Source: UBA6901 sp035256085
Lineage (GTDB): Bacteria; Pseudomonadota; Gammaproteobacteria; Acidiferrobacterales; UBA6901
DNA: 26,286 bases
Assembly: GCA_035256085.1 (NCBI GenBank)
Contig: DATEYP010000274.1
Location: 1-26,286 of the forward strand
Direction: 5' to 3'
Numbering within the stretch: the stretch's first letter is position 1; every line of letters begins with the position of its first letter. The translations under genes and the position numbers were made by a program. Below, piece by piece: positions 7,264 to 13,933 of the stretch. The notes below the pieces were generated by a model. That model did not search any database. It saw only the letters and a list, made by a program, of their open reading frames with translations, and was not told the DNA's origin.

Positions 7264-7591
7264 CGGCGTGATCGGCGAGCCAGCGATAGAATTCAAGGTC
7301 GCGGTACAGTTCGAGGCCATCGTTTTCGCTCAGCAGGTCCAGTTGTTCGAGGCCAGAGGCAGGCGGGGCCACGGCCGGTGCGAACAGCAGAAAGGTGACC
7401 AGTGTCGCCGTGAGCGCGGCGGTCGCCAACCCGCCCGCCGCCAGCCATGCAAGGCGGCGCGGACGTGCATCGAGTGCCCGCTGGCGCGCGGCGCGCAGAC
7501 GCGCGGTCGTCAGCTCGTCCAGCTGTTGCGCGCTGCGGTCGAGTTCAGTTTTCGCCGCGGCGATGAAGCGGGATTGCTTGTCGTCGGTCAC
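7253..7591 (-). CDS. DUF3619-like single-pass membrane protein, possible anti-sigma partner
   Basis: The protein is 112 aa, starting with GTG in a 4-base overlap (GTGA) with the sigma factor stop. The N-terminal 45 residues are charged and helical (SRFIAAAKTELDRSAQQLDE), one membrane helix follows (about residues 49-70, AWLAAGGLATAALTATLVTF), and then a short outer part with acidic and aromatic residues (LLSENDGLELYRDLEFYRWL). Position directly after an ECF sigma gene and the cytosolic-TM-periplasmic layout fit the DUF3619 family, often found in such operons. An anti-sigma role is inferred from position only; no zinc-binding ZAS motif (HxxxCxxC) is present. Confidence 0.75.
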   Translation of the reverse strand: MTDDKQSRFIAAAKTELDRSAQQLDELTTARLRAARQRALDARPRRLAWLAAGGLATAALTATLVTFLLFAPAVAPPASGLEQLDLLSENDGLELYRDLEFYRWLADHADAA

Positions 7592-8124
7592 GGCCTATGG
7601 TCCTCCAGCTGATCGCGCAGTGTATGTACCGCGCGCGAATAATGGGTCTTCACGCTGCCTTGCGAGCAGCCCATGGCCGCGGCCGTGGCCGCGACATCCA
7701 GGCCTTCCCAGGCACGCAGCAGAAATGCCTGTTGCTGACGCAGTGGCAGGGCGCCGAGTGCGGCTTCGAGCGCTGTGCCGGCGCGTGTATGGCCCAGCTG
7801 CTCTTCCGGGCGGCGTGCAGCCGGATCGGGCAGTGCGGCGAGCGGATCTTCATCATTGTCGTCGTTGGCGCCCAGCCACGCCAGCCAGCGATTTTGCGTG
7901 CGCCGCCGCCGGTACCAGTCGCGAATGCGGCTTTGCAGGATGCGGTGGAACAGCGGCCCCCATTCTTCCGCATCGCGTCTGCTGTAATGGCGCGCGAGCG
8001 CGAGCATGGCGTCCTGCACAATGTCGAGCGCCTCATCCCGGTTACCGGTGGCGAACTGCGCCATGCGGAAGGCGCGTCGTTCGACACCGGCAAGGAAACG
8101 CTCCAGACTTGCGCGTGATTCCAG
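7588..8124 (-). CDS. ECF-type sigma-70 factor, probable CTG start
   Basis: This is an extracytoplasmic-function RNA polymerase sigma factor, 178 aa. Region 2 includes RRAFRMAQFATGNRDEALDI and VQDAMLALARHY; region 4 is LPLRQQQAFLLRAWEGLDVA followed by the helix-turn-helix CSQGSVKTHYSRAVHTLR. The first in-frame ATG is at 8064, but it cuts region 2.1. Conserved-looking codons (LERFLAGVERRAFR) continue upstream to an in-frame stop with no ATG, GTG or TTG on the way. A strong Shine-Dalgarno GGGAGGAG (8135-8128) sits 5 bases before a CTG at 8124-8122, which I take as the start. Acidic linker DDNDEDP separates regions 2 and 4. Downstream genes are coupled to it. Start confidence is moderate; family confidence is high. 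Confidence 0.88.
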   Translation of the reverse strand: MESRASLERFLAGVERRAFRMAQFATGNRDEALDIVQDAMLALARHYSRRDAEEWGPLFHRILQSRIRDWYRRRRTQNRWLAWLGANDDNDEDPLAALPDPAARRPEEQLGHTRAGTALEAALGALPLRQQQAFLLRAWEGLDVAATAAAMGCSQGSVKTHYSRAVHTLRDQLEDHRP

Positions 8125-8175
8125 ACTCTCCTCCCGTGTAGCGTGTGCCGCATGTGCTGGCTGTCAGCAACCGGA

Positions 8176-8523
8176 TCAGCGGTCGCCCCCGTGCCGGCGA
8201 TCGACGCGCCGGTCAATGCGGTCGCCACGGCGATCGAGCTTATTCTCTATGCGATCGCCCTTGCGATCCAGGCGGTGCTCGATGCGATCGCCCTTGCGGT
8301 CCAGGTGTGTGGCGGCTTTTTCATGGCCGCTCGCCTCGAGCCGGTCGGCGCGCCTGTCCAGATGCTCGTCGATGCGCTCGCCACGGTTGTCGAGGCGTTC
8401 ATTGATGCGTTCGCCGCGCTGGTCGAGGCGCTCGTTGACGCGGTCACCACGATCCTCGGCCAATACCGGGTTTGTGGCCAGCAGGGCCAGCAGACTGCCG
8501 GCCAGAATGGCTGTGGGTTTCAT
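8176..8523 (-). CDS. Secreted charged hendecad-repeat protein
   Basis: The protein is 115 aa with a clear signal peptide (MKPTAILAGSLLALLATNPVLA, cleavage about residue 22 before EDRGD). The mature part consists of 11-residue units of the pattern (R/K)G(D/E)RIxxRLD(R/N): RGDRVNERLDQ, RGERINERLDN, RGERIDEHLDR, a degenerate longer unit, KGDRIEHRLDR, KGDRIENKLDR and RGDRIDRRVDR. Hendecads of this kind normally form long right-handed or straight coiled coils. The ribosome site GGAG lies 7 bases before ATG. It is first in line ahead of the sigma factor gene on the same strand (51-base gap) and may be co-transcribed. Function is unknown; a periplasmic, possibly envelope-stress-related role is inferred from position only. 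Confidence 0.8.
   Translation of the reverse strand: MKPTAILAGSLLALLATNPVLAEDRGDRVNERLDQRGERINERLDNRGERIDEHLDRRADRLEASGHEKAATHLDRKGDRIEHRLDRKGDRIENKLDRRGDRIDRRVDRRHGGDR
8209..8306. repeat. 33-bp tandem coding repeats within the hendecad gene
   Basis: Units such as GCGATCGCCCTTGCG recur with a 33-bp period (one hendecad), for instance at 8250 and 8283. The DNA-level similarity shows recent expansion by slippage or duplication in the part of the gene coding the last three to four units. Confidence 0.7.
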
Positions 8524-8569
8524 TTTTCGCTCCTCTGTGAAGGGTTAACGATCCGGATCTGACACTCCC

Positions 8570-8599
8570 AATAACGCACGGGTGGGCCGCTGGTTGACA
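8570..8599 (-). promoter_or_regulatory. Possible ECF-type promoter for the hendecad-sigma operon
   Basis: On the minus strand TGTCAACC (8599-8592) and CGTTATT (8576-8570) are separated by 15 bases and lie about 50 bases upstream of the hendecad gene ATG. The AAC core at -35 and CGT-type -10 fit promoters of autoregulated ECF sigma factors in general, but there is no second copy in the window to compare. Confidence 0.3.
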
Positions 8600-8622
8600 G
8601 GCGCCGGTGGAATCTCTTCACT
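8594..8622 (+). promoter_or_regulatory. Possible sigma-70 promoter for rlmJ
   Basis: A perfect -35 TTGACA (8594-8599) is followed after 17 bases by TTCACT, a weak -10, and the rlmJ GTG is 28 bases further on. It overlaps the putative divergent ECF promoter. Confidence 0.35.
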
Positions 8623-8649
8623 GGCAGGCCAAACCAGACCCCGAATCCC

Positions 8650-9588
8650 GTGAACTACCGCCACCAATTTCACGCCGGCAACGTCGCCGATGTTTTCAAG
8701 CACCTGGTGCTGATCCGGGTCCTGGAGGCGTTGCGTCTAAAGGAAACGCCGTTCTGCGTGATCGATACCCATGCCGGCAGCGGCCTCTATCGCCTCCGGA
8801 CGCCGGGCGAATTCGAGCAGGGCATCGGCCGGCTCTGGCCGGCGTGCCCGGAATGGCCGCAGCTGGCCGCGTATTTCGGATTGTTGGCCGCCCTCAATTC
8901 CAACGGGCTCAACGTCTATCCGGGATCGCCCTGGATCATTCGTGAACTGCTTCGTCCCCGCGACCGCGCCGTATTCTTCGAGCGCCATCCGGAAGAGGCT
9001 GCGGCGCTGCGCGACAATCTGCGCTGTGCAGGGACGCACGAGTGCCGCGAGCGCACGACCGCAGGGATGCGGGAGGTAGAGCAACGCAGGGAGCAGTTGC
9101 CGAGGACGCGCAGGAGCGGCCACGGCAGCCGCGGCATCACCATCAACGAAACCGATGCCTGGGCGGCGCTCAAGGGACTGGTGCCGCCCAAGGAAAATCG
9201 CGGGCTGGTGTTTATCGATCCGCCCTATGAAAAACCCGACGAGTTCGATCAGGTGGCGCGGGCGCTGCGCGCGGCGTACCCGCGCTGGCGCAACGGTCTG
9301 TATCTCGTGTGGTATCCGATCAAGGCGCGCCGGCCGGTGGAGAAGCTGCACGAAGCGGTGCGCGCGTTCGGTGCCGAGGCGCTGGCGATTGAGCTGCTAA
9401 TGCTGCCCGAGGACGTGCCGCAGCGCCTGAACGGCAGCGGCGTAATTCTTATCAACCCGCCGTGGAAGTTCGAAGAGTCAATGCGCGCATTGTTGCCGCC
9501 GCTGGCCGCGTTTCTGGCCGTTCCGGATGGCCAGCCGCAGGCGCGCTTTGTGAACCTGTCGGCAGGGAAGAATCCGCAGGTTTCTTGA
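8650..9588 (+). CDS. rlmJ: 23S rRNA (adenine-2030-N6)-methyltransferase, with an in-frame insertion
   Basis: RlmJ uses S-adenosylmethionine to methylate A2030 of 23S rRNA. The start is GTG (then NYRHQFHAGNVADVFKH, the normal RlmJ N-terminus). Conserved motifs include DTHAGSGLYRL (motif near residues 39-49), NVYPGSPWI, the catalytic FIDPPYEKP, LVWYPIKARRPVEKL and INPPWKFEESM. The protein is 312 aa against about 280 in E. coli. The excess is a block of roughly 32-36 residues (about residues 125-160) between ALRDNLR and GITINETDAW, which is Arg/Glu-rich and coded by a dispersed repeat also found at 17023-17074. The insertion replaces a surface loop between the PGSP and DPPY regions and stays in frame, so the enzyme is probably still active; that is inference. 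Confidence 0.93.
   Translation: MNYRHQFHAGNVADVFKHLVLIRVLEALRLKETPFCVIDTHAGSGLYRLRTPGEFEQGIGRLWPACPEWPQLAAYFGLLAALNSNGLNVYPGSPWIIRELLRPRDRAVFFERHPEEAAALRDNLRCAGTHECRERTTAGMREVEQRREQLPRTRRSGHGSRGITINETDAWAALKGLVPPKENRGLVFIDPPYEKPDEFDQVARALRAAYPRWRNGLYLVWYPIKARRPVEKLHEAVRAFGAEALAIELLMLPEDVPQRLNGSGVILINPPWKFEESMRALLPPLAAFLAVPDGQPQARFVNLSAGKNPQVS
9027..9122. repeat. Dispersed GC-rich repeat inserted in frame in rlmJ
   Basis: The best conserved part is 9064-9106, containing GCAACGCAGGGAGC and GTTGCCGAGG. It matches 17032-17074 at about 38 of 42 positions, and ACGAGTGC also recurs upstream in both (9038 and 17023). The ends in rlmJ are estimated from comparison with the E. coli RlmJ sequence as I recall it and are good to about 10 bases. 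Confidence 0.75.
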
Positions 9589-9858
9589 CGCCGGTCAATG
9601 TGCCGCGGAGTGCAGCTGCCTAGCATGAAAACCGTCATCAGCACTGGTATTGGCCGACGGATCTCGTCGACACGGCAGGATGGGGCAGATGCAACGCACC
9701 CCCGATTCCTGGCTTCCGCCCCGAAGCCCTAACGGTTCGGGTCAAAGCCGAAGTCGTGCAGAGTCCGTCGGTTTCTTTTTGCCTACTACGTAGCGGGCGC
9801 ATCCACAAGAAATTAATAATATAGTCCTATTCGCTGCGCTCGTTCGTCTTGTTGATTG
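9589..9858. other. Gene-free stretch of 270 bases
   Basis: No convincing gene, RNA or strong hairpin was seen between rlmJ and the convergent YkgJ-like gene. The last 80 bases are AT-richer (AAATTAATAATATAGTCC), unlike the surroundings. Confidence 0.5.
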
Positions 9859-10272
9859 TTATTTCTTTCGCTGTCGTGCCAGGTTGCGCTCAATGGTGCT
9901 GAGCGGCACGACCGTACCGCGGTTCATGCCCTCACAGCGCCGCGCCTCCTCGGCCCAATCGCGTTTTTTCTCGACAAGTTCCGGCCACCACGGATAGGTG
10001 CGGCATTGGCGCGGACGCACTGCATAGATACGGCAGCGGTTGTCGCCCCTGAGAAACGGGCAGCGGCCGTTGCGTCCCAGGCGGATGCCGGTGGTATCGG
10101 CATCGACGCGCACCAGGTAGCGACGCCGGAACCAGGCGGGCGAGAGCTTGAGGAAGGCGCGGATCGCCGCGCGTTCTGTGGCGCTGGTTTCGACATAGTG
10201 ATCCGCGCCGCCGGTGCAGCACGCGCCGCAGCCGGTGCACGCGAAGCGCAGGGAGGAGTTTTTGTAATACAT
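9859..10272 (-). CDS. YkgJ-family CxxCxxxCC cluster protein
   Basis: This is a small cytosolic protein of the zinc- or iron-chelating CxxCxxCC domain family (YkgJ/UPF0153), 137 aa. The N-terminal cluster is FACTGCGACCTGG, with cysteines 12, 15, 18 and 19. Further cysteines follow in NGRCPFL, NRCRIYAVRPRQCRTYPWWP and RRCEGM, which is the full family pattern. The family is thought to bind a metal or an Fe-S cluster; no reaction is established. Its 3' end faces rlmJ and its 5' end faces an inverted repeat. The ATG chosen is the only one that precedes the conserved N-terminus. Confidence 0.9.
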   Translation of the reverse strand: MYYKNSSLRFACTGCGACCTGGADHYVETSATERAAIRAFLKLSPAWFRRRYLVRVDADTTGIRLGRNGRCPFLRGDNRCRIYAVRPRQCRTYPWWPELVEKKRDWAEEARRCEGMNRGTVVPLSTIERNLARQRKK

Positions 10273-10282
10273 TAACGGCCTG

Positions 10283-10374
10283 GCCGCAGATGAACGCAGA
10301 TAGGCACAGATTTTACTGCAAAATTCCTCTACTCAATATGATTTTATCCGTGTCTATCTGTGTTCATCTGTGGC
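10283..10374. repeat. Intergenic inverted repeat of the 'CCGCAGAT' family, locus 2
   Basis: The left arm (10283-10313, starting GCCGCAGATGAACGCAGAT) pairs with the right arm (about 10343-10374, ending ATCTGTGTTCATCTGTGGC) across an AT-rich loop of about 30 bases. Each arm is itself built from near-repeats of a 9-10 base unit (AGATGAACGC, AGATAGGCAC). It lies between two minus-strand genes. Confidence 0.8.
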
Positions 10375-10384
10375 TGCTGTTTTT

Positions 10385-10915
10385 TCACGCCCGCCACAGG
10401 GCGGCGAGCGGCGAGAGCTCGGCGTTTGACGCAACCGGCAGACGCCGATGCCAGACGCGGTCAAGGGCATTGCTGATCGGTTCGAATTCGTGGCTGACGC
10501 GCCTGAGAACGGCTGCGTGCTGCGGATTGGGTTCGAGGCGCGCGCAACGCGCAAATGCATTCCGTCCGTGCTCGGTGTAGTAGGTGATTTGACCTCGATA
10601 TTTGAGACGGTCGCGGAACACCCCGCTCATGAACAGTGCGTAGTCGGCGATGTGGTGCAACACCAGGCTTTCGCGAGCGCGGCCAAGTTTGCGGTTGTCG
10701 TTACCTTGCTCTACCTGCAATGCCATCAACAGCCCGGTGATGGTTTCGATAGTATGACCTTCGGTAGTGTGGAACGGAAACAGCACGTTCACGCGCGCAA
10801 AGCGCGTAAGCAGCTCGCTGACGTAATCCACGAGTGCCGGCTGAGCGAGTCCCTGTTCGTCGAATCCGTTCTGAATGTGACGGCGAAAGAATGAATAAAG
10901 ACCCGGAATCTGCAT
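10385..10915 (-). CDS. Conserved-looking hypothetical protein
   Basis: I do not recognise this family. The ORF is 176 aa from the ATG at 10915 (MQIPGLYSFFRRHIQNGFDE), chosen because AGGAGGG lies 5 bases upstream; an ATG at 10945 would have no such site. It has good coding character, no signal peptide and no membrane helix. It looks mostly helical, with motifs LLTRFARVNVLFPFHTTEGH, TITGLLMALQVEQGN, SLVLHHIADYALFMSGVFRD and QITYYTEHGRNAF. The clustered His, Glu and Tyr residues in TTEGH, LHHIADYALF and YYTEHG could bind a metal or cofactor; this is a guess. Neighbours give no functional hint. Confidence 0.75.
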   Translation of the reverse strand: MQIPGLYSFFRRHIQNGFDEQGLAQPALVDYVSELLTRFARVNVLFPFHTTEGHTIETITGLLMALQVEQGNDNRKLGRARESLVLHHIADYALFMSGVFRDRLKYRGQITYYTEHGRNAFARCARLEPNPQHAAVLRRVSHEFEPISNALDRVWHRRLPVASNAELSPLAALWRA

Positions 10916-11018
10916 AGGACCCTCCTGAAGAGTTCGGGAAGCCACCTACATAAACGTATAGCTCAAAATGGGGCATAATGGCGTCGTGCAATCGCTGCGC
11001 GCCAGTCGGAGGTCAACT

Positions 11019-11046
11019 TTGACAACACGACGTGCGCGGGTATGAT
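11019..11046 (+). promoter_or_regulatory. Sigma-70 promoter for the coiled-coil lipoprotein gene
   Basis: TTGACA (11019-11024), a 16-base spacer and TATGAT (11041-11046) make a near-consensus promoter, giving a leader of about 45 bases before the ATG at 11099. High constitutive expression is expected. Confidence 0.65.
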
Positions 11047-11098
11047 TTCCGTCAGCAAATCCAGGGGTCATCCCCCTCATTTCAATCTTGGAGGAAAT

Positions 11099-11389
11099 AT
11101 GAAGAAGCGGATTACCTTGGTTGCGCTTGTAGCCGTGTTCGCACTGGGCCTTAGCGGTTGCGGCGGCAAGGAAAAGGAAGAGCTACGCCAAAAGGTCGCG
11201 AACCTCGAACAACAGATGGCCAAGGCCACCAGCCAGCTGGCTGAGAAAGAAGCCGGCATGGCCAGCATGGAGGCTTCGCTCAAGGAGGCGCAGGACGAGG
11301 TTGCCAAGGTCAAGGTCGAGCGCGATAAACTGAAAGCGGAAATCGCCCGGCTCAAGAAGAAGACCGGAACCACGACCAAGAAGAAGTAA
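11099..11389 (+). CDS. Small coiled-coil lipoprotein
   Basis: The protein is 96 aa, starting MKKRITLVALVAVFALGLSG with lipobox LSGC (Cys21). The mature protein is a continuous heptad coiled coil (ELRQKVANLEQQMAKATSQL onwards to about residue 85) ending in a Lys/Thr tail TGTTTKKK. A strong GGAGG lies 6 bases before the ATG. The architecture recalls Lpp/OprI-like murein lipoproteins, but the tail is longer in Lys and Thr and lacks a clean terminal YRK, so linkage to peptidoglycan is only possible. An upstream near-consensus promoter and a downstream terminator make it a single-gene unit that is probably highly expressed. Confidence 0.85.
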   Translation: MKKRITLVALVAVFALGLSGCGGKEKEELRQKVANLEQQMAKATSQLAEKEAGMASMEASLKEAQDEVAKVKVERDKLKAEIARLKKKTGTTTKKK

Positions 11390-11406
11390 GGCCGCGAGGC
11401 TCGCCG

Positions 11407-11441
11407 CCAAACGCCCCGCACGCGGGGCGTTTGGTATTTTT
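11407..11441 (+). terminator. Strong intrinsic terminator directly before purT
   Basis: A perfect 12-bp stem (CCAAACGCCCCG at 11407-11418 with 11423-11434, loop CACG) is followed by TATTTTT. It ends the lipoprotein transcript, yet the purT start codon is only 11 bases after the U tract, so purT must depend on readthrough or on a promoter inside the lipoprotein gene. Confidence 0.85.
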
Positions 11442-11452
11442 GCGGGGGAATC

Positions 11453-12652
11453 ATGACCACAATCGGAACGCCGCTTTCAAAGAATGCCACACGCATCCTG
11501 CTGCTTGGCAGCGGTGAACTCGGCAAGGAAGTGGCCATCGCCGCTCAGCGCCTTGGCGTGGAAGTGGTGGCCGTGGATCGCTACGCCAACGCGCCCGCCC
11601 ACGCGGTGGCGCACCGCGCGCACGTCATCGACTTGACCGATCCAAAGGCGTTGCGCGCGCTGATCGAACGAGAGGAGCCGGACATCATTGTGCCGGAGAT
11701 CGAGGCGATGGCCACCGAGGTGCTGGTCGAAATTGAATCCCAGGGCCGTGCCATGGTTGTACCGTCGGCGCGCGCCGTACAACTCACCATGAATCGCGAG
11801 GGCATCCGCCGGCTTGCGGCCGAGGAGCTGAAGCTGCCGACGTCAGCCTATGCGTTTGCGTCGGGGTATGCCGAACTGGAAGCGGCGACGAACGGCGGCA
11901 TCGGCTTTCCGTGCTTCATCAAGCCGGTGATGTCCTCGTCCGGCAAGGGCCAGTCGCGCGTCGACCGGCCGGAGGATCTTGAGGCGGCCTGGAAGCACGC
12001 CGCCAGCGCCGGACGCGTAAAGGGCGCACGCGTGATAATCGAGGGCATGATCGAGTTCGATTATGAGATCACGCTGCTTACGGTGCGTGCGCTCGGTGAA
12101 GACGGAAAGATCGAAACCCAGTTCTGCGACCCCATCGGCCATGCCCAGGTGATGGGTGACTACGTCGAAAGCTGGCAACCGCAGCCGATGAGCGACAAGG
12201 TGCTGGCGCGCGCCAAGGAGATCGCCGAGGCGGTCACCGGCGCGCTCGGCGGGCGCGGTTTATTCGGTGTCGAGCTGTTCGTGAAGGGCCAGGAGGTGTG
12301 GTTCTCGGAGGTCAGCCCGCGTCCGCACGACACCGGCATGGTGACCATGGCGACCCAGGCGCAGAACGAGTTCGAGCTGCACGTGCGCGCCATGCTCGGG
12401 CTGCCGGTTGGCACGCGCATGCGCCGCCCGGGTGCCAGCGCCGTGATCTATGGCGGCGTCGAGGCCGAGGGTATCCGTTTCGAGAATGTGGACGTGGCGC
12501 TGCGCGTGCCGGAGTCGCAACTGCGCCTGTTCGGCAAGCCGGTGGCCTACGCGCACCGGCGCATGGGTGTGGCGCTGGCCGCAGCCGATACTGTTGAAAC
12601 CGCGCGCAAGCGCGCCAAGGAATGCGCCGCCAAGGTGCGGCCGGTGGGTTGA
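11453..12652 (+). CDS. purT: Formate-dependent phosphoribosylglycinamide formyltransferase
   Basis: PurT is an ATP-grasp enzyme that converts GAR, formate and ATP to formyl-GAR in purine synthesis, as an alternative to folate-dependent PurN. The protein is 399 aa against 392 in E. coli. The N-terminal Rossmann part reads ILLLGSGELGKEVAIAAQRL and VVAVDRYANAPAHAVAHRAH. The ATP-grasp core includes FIKPVMSSSGKGQS, IEGMIEFDYEITLL and FSEVSPRPHDTGMVTM. All expected motifs are present. The start ATG has GGGGG 6 bases upstream, within the tail of a terminator. It converges with the Slp gene, 4 bases apart. Confidence 0.97.
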   Translation: MTTIGTPLSKNATRILLLGSGELGKEVAIAAQRLGVEVVAVDRYANAPAHAVAHRAHVIDLTDPKALRALIEREEPDIIVPEIEAMATEVLVEIESQGRAMVVPSARAVQLTMNREGIRRLAAEELKLPTSAYAFASGYAELEAATNGGIGFPCFIKPVMSSSGKGQSRVDRPEDLEAAWKHAASAGRVKGARVIIEGMIEFDYEITLLTVRALGEDGKIETQFCDPIGHAQVMGDYVESWQPQPMSDKVLARAKEIAEAVTGALGGRGLFGVELFVKGQEVWFSEVSPRPHDTGMVTMATQAQNEFELHVRAMLGLPVGTRMRRPGASAVIYGGVEAEGIRFENVDVALRVPESQLRLFGKPVAYAHRRMGVALAAADTVETARKRAKECAAKVRPVG

Positions 12653-12656
12653 GCGG

Positions 12657-13178
12657 TTAGCGGAAGCGACGATAGGGATAGGGGTAACCCCACGGGTACC
12701 ACGGATCGTACCAGTAGGGCGGGTAGTAGTAGGGGCGTCCCGTTTTGGGTGGCACCGGCCACAGATACACATGTTCGGCGCGCACCACCGGATAGGTGTA
12801 CGGATGCTCGCCGATGGTACGCGTGCTGTTGCCATCGAGCACGCCGGCGACCGTCACCCGCCGCTTCGGGGCAAAGATGGCCGGATCCAGGAATCCTTGC
12901 ACGCGCGCCAGAAAGCGCCCGGCACTCTGGTCGGTGTCGCGCGGCTGGCCGTCCGCGTCGAGCGGCCGTTCCACGATCTCGATCCAGGTCTCGTCGCGCC
13001 GGTTCTCTATCGAGGCGATGGCCCCGCCCCAGCGCACTGCGGCAGCGCGATGCTGCTGCGGATCCTTCAATGCTTCCGTGACTGCGATATTCTCGGCCGG
13101 CGACTCGCGGATCGGGCGCGGGATATCACTCGCGCAGCCAGCAAGTGTCAGGGCCAGGAACAGGGCAATGGCTTTCAT
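12657..13178 (-). CDS. Slp-family outer membrane lipoprotein with a Tyr/Pro/Trp-rich tail
   Basis: The protein is 173 aa. The signal peptide MKAIALFLALTLAGC has its lipobox Cys at residue 15. The Slp domain runs through VRWGGAIASIENRRDETWIE, IVERPLDADGQPRDTDQSAGRF and VTVAGVLDGNSTRTIGEHPY, as in E. coli Slp and Pseudomonas homologues (starvation-inducible lipoproteins). The last 30 residues are unusual, dominated by Tyr, Pro and Trp (RPYYYPPYWYDPWYPWGYP) and ending in RRFR. Such tails are seen in some Slp relatives and may bind glycans or cell wall, but no function is established. Confidence 0.9.
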   Translation of the reverse strand: MKAIALFLALTLAGCASDIPRPIRESPAENIAVTEALKDPQQHRAAAVRWGGAIASIENRRDETWIEIVERPLDADGQPRDTDQSAGRFLARVQGFLDPAIFAPKRRVTVAGVLDGNSTRTIGEHPYTYPVVRAEHVYLWPVPPKTGRPYYYPPYWYDPWYPWGYPYPYRRFR

Positions 13179-13264
13179 GCGATTACCCTACACCCCTGCA
13201 CACGCGCTGGATAGTCTCGCCGGTTTTGCCGAACAGGGTGGTTTGCTCATTGGAATAAAATGGC

Positions 13265-13353
13265 AAGCCGCAGATGAACACAGATAAAGCAGAAAAATGT
13301 CAAGATCCGGAAAGCCGGACTCTTATCTTTGTGTATCTGTGTTTATCTGCGGC
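13265..13353. repeat. Intergenic inverted repeat of the 'CCGCAGAT' family, locus 3
   Basis: The left arm AGCCGCAGATGAACACAGAT (from 13266) faces the right arm ATCTGTGTTTATCTGCGGCC (13334-13353). The loop is about 30-35 bases. It lies between the Slp and cyaY genes, both on the minus strand. Confidence 0.8.
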
Positions 13354-13365
13354 CAGGCCTTTGCC

Positions 13366-13686
13366 TCACGCCAGGCGGACACTCTCGCCGGCCTGTTCGC
13401 TGACCAGGCGCGACAGCTCGCTGAACAGCTCCGCGCCGCTTTGATCGTTACGCCACTGCTGCGTGCTGGCGTCATAATTGTAATGAAAGCCGCCGGATCT
13501 GGCCGCGACCCAGAGCTGGCTGGCGGCGCTCTGCTTGTTGATGATGATCTTGCTACGGTTCGCGAATTCGAGCTGGAGAATCTCGCCGGCGTTTTCGAAA
13601 TCGATGTCCGCGCCACAGGTCTCGACTGCCTGCTCGATCCGGCTCAGTGTGACGGCCGCGAGCTGGTGAAATTCTGCTTCGTTCAT
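13366..13686 (-). CDS. cyaY: Frataxin-like iron-binding protein CyaY
   Basis: CyaY modulates iron-sulfur cluster assembly by binding iron and the cysteine desulfurase IscS. The protein is 106 aa, the normal length. The N-terminal acidic helix reads MNEAEFHQLAAVTLSRIEQA, followed by DIDFENAGEILQLEFANRSK and the strand motif IIINKQSAASQLWVAARSGG, ending with FHYNY and WRNDQSGAELFSELSRLV. The start at 13686 is preferred over 13728, which adds 14 non-family residues. It is divergent from lptM-lysA, as in E. coli and most gammaproteobacteria. Confidence 0.96.
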   Translation of the reverse strand: MNEAEFHQLAAVTLSRIEQAVETCGADIDFENAGEILQLEFANRSKIIINKQSAASQLWVAARSGGFHYNYDASTQQWRNDQSGAELFSELSRLVSEQAGESVRLA

Positions 13687-13789
13687 GCGGGTTTCCCGTG
13701 CCTGCGAAAGCGGGTATTCTAGCTTCAAAGGAAGGACGAACGAAGCAGGGCTTCATTCGCCGAGCCTTGTCGCCCGACCAGCAAAACCT

Positions 13790-13930
13790 ATGTCGCGTCT
13801 GCGCTATTTCAAGTTGCCCGTGATCGCCGCCATATTGATGGCGCTGCTGCTTGCCGGCTGCGGCAAGAAGGGACCGCTCTATCTGCCCGACAGTCCGCCC
13901 GCGCCGGGCCACAAACAATCCAAGAACTGA
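13790..13930 (+). CDS. lptM: LPS-assembly lipoprotein LptM (YifL/LppL)
   Basis: LptM is a small outer membrane lipoprotein that stabilises the LptDE lipopolysaccharide translocon in E. coli. The protein is 46 aa: signal MSRLRYFKLPVIAAILMALL, lipobox LAGC with Cys24, and the invariant mature start CGKKGPLYLPD. The tail is short and Pro-rich. Longer in-frame starts upstream read through the divergent promoter region and were rejected. Its stop touches the lysA start region, so the two are co-transcribed as in E. coli. Confidence 0.92.
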   Translation: MSRLRYFKLPVIAAILMALLLAGCGKKGPLYLPDSPPAPGHKQSKN

Positions 13931-13933
13931 GTG

